Shown in pieces: positions 63,547 through 64,000 of a DNA stretch of 64,000 nt. Position 1 is the stretch's first letter, and each line of letters opens with the position of its first letter. A program made the position numbers and the translations under genes. The stretch comes from Neocallimastix lanati (nom. inval.) (lineage: Eukaryota > Neocallimastigomycota > Neocallimastigomycetes > Neocallimastigales > Neocallimastigaceae). The stretch lies in NCBI GenBank assembly GCA_016946835.1, contig JACVTC010000028.1, positions 778,501 through 842,500 of the forward strand, given 5' to 3'. Below the pieces are notes generated by a model, which made no database searches, had not been told where the DNA came from, and worked only from the letters and a program-made list of their open reading frames with translations.

Positions 63547-64000
63547 TGTTAATTATATTTTATGGATAATAAATCCATTATTCTATTGGTTATTTACAGA
63601 AAATATATCTATTATTTTTAACATTTTGAAAGTTAGTAAAAAAAAAAATAAAAAAAAAATAAGTATAGTTTTATGAATATATAAAAATGAAATTCTATTA
63701 AATTTATAAATTTACTCAAACAAAAAAAAATAATAAAAAAAAAACATTTGTTAAATAAATATAATAATTACATTATATAATATTTTTTATTTATTTATTT
63801 ATTTATTTTTGAATATATATTTCTAATTTATTTTAATATTAAATTTTATAATTATGAATAGAATATGAAAATATATATTCTATATATGTTAAGATAAATT
63901 TTGAATTTTAGTTTTAAAATTATATAAATTTAAATAAAAAAAAATGTAGATTTTTTTATTCACTTTTGAATGGTTTTTTTTTTTTTTTTTTTTTATGAAA
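63547..64000. other. Upstream region of the ZZ/EF-hand gene, cut by the window edge
   Basis: AT-rich; ends in a poly-T run. No exon visible and no recognisable promoter element. Confidence 0.6.

Overview
The window is eukaryotic nuclear DNA of extreme AT content: long A/T homopolymers, ATT and AAT runs, and exons that stand out as islands. Genes are split by short GT-AG introns, often with a T-rich tract before the acceptor. The gene mix points to a flagellated (zoosporic) fungus. It holds a Yap1-type bZIP factor with NRxAQRAxRER, a cilia/flagella protein of the CFAP119 kind, a mitochondrial-type Lon protease, and a circularly permuted GH3 glycosidase relic of rumen-bacterial layout. An anaerobic gut fungus (Neocallimastigomycota) fits best. 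That assignment is inference; no rRNA or marker gene is present.

Layout. 0.1-2.8 kb: 3' part of a Ser/Thr kinase gene (+). 2.8-8.2 kb: AT-rich spacer with tandem repeats and a small inverted-repeat element. 8.2-10.6 kb: Yap1-like bZIP gene (+). 10.6-14.5 kb: spacer. 15.0-27.6 kb: transposon-rich accessory block. It has a Ty1/copia reverse transcriptase relic and then a large imperfect palindrome whose arms each carry a dead permuted GH3 gene. The left arm is interrupted by a gag-only LTR retrotransposon (385-bp LTRs). The right arm is interrupted by a 369-bp MITE with a 9-bp target duplication. 28-34.7 kb: spacer. 34.7-37.7 kb: sodium/solute symporter gene in six exons (+). 38.5-42.2 kb: second graveyard with two tandem 5'-truncated LINE copies, a copia RNase H relic, polypurine tract and LTR. 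42.6-45.9 kb: CFAP119-like gene (-). 48.3-51.7 kb: STN1 telomere-capping gene (-) with a decayed partial copy beside it. 53.2-57.2 kb: Lon protease (-), head to head with a Mic19-like MICOS gene (+, 58.3-59.5 kb). 60.7-63.5 kb: membrane-anchored ZZ/EF-hand protein (-).

How the genes relate. Lon and the Mic19-like gene both point to a mitochondrion-derived organelle and share a 1.1-kb divergent promoter region. The other intact genes look functionally unrelated. Coding DNA is conservative. The novelty sits in the palindrome, the gag-only element, the paired inverted minisatellite arrays at 44.6 and 48.8 kb, and the MICOS-type gene in a probable hydrogenosome-bearing fungus.

All gene models were spliced by hand from GT/AG sites and reading-frame continuity. 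Exon ends agree in phase, but start codons of the kinase and CFAP119-like genes are not resolved.
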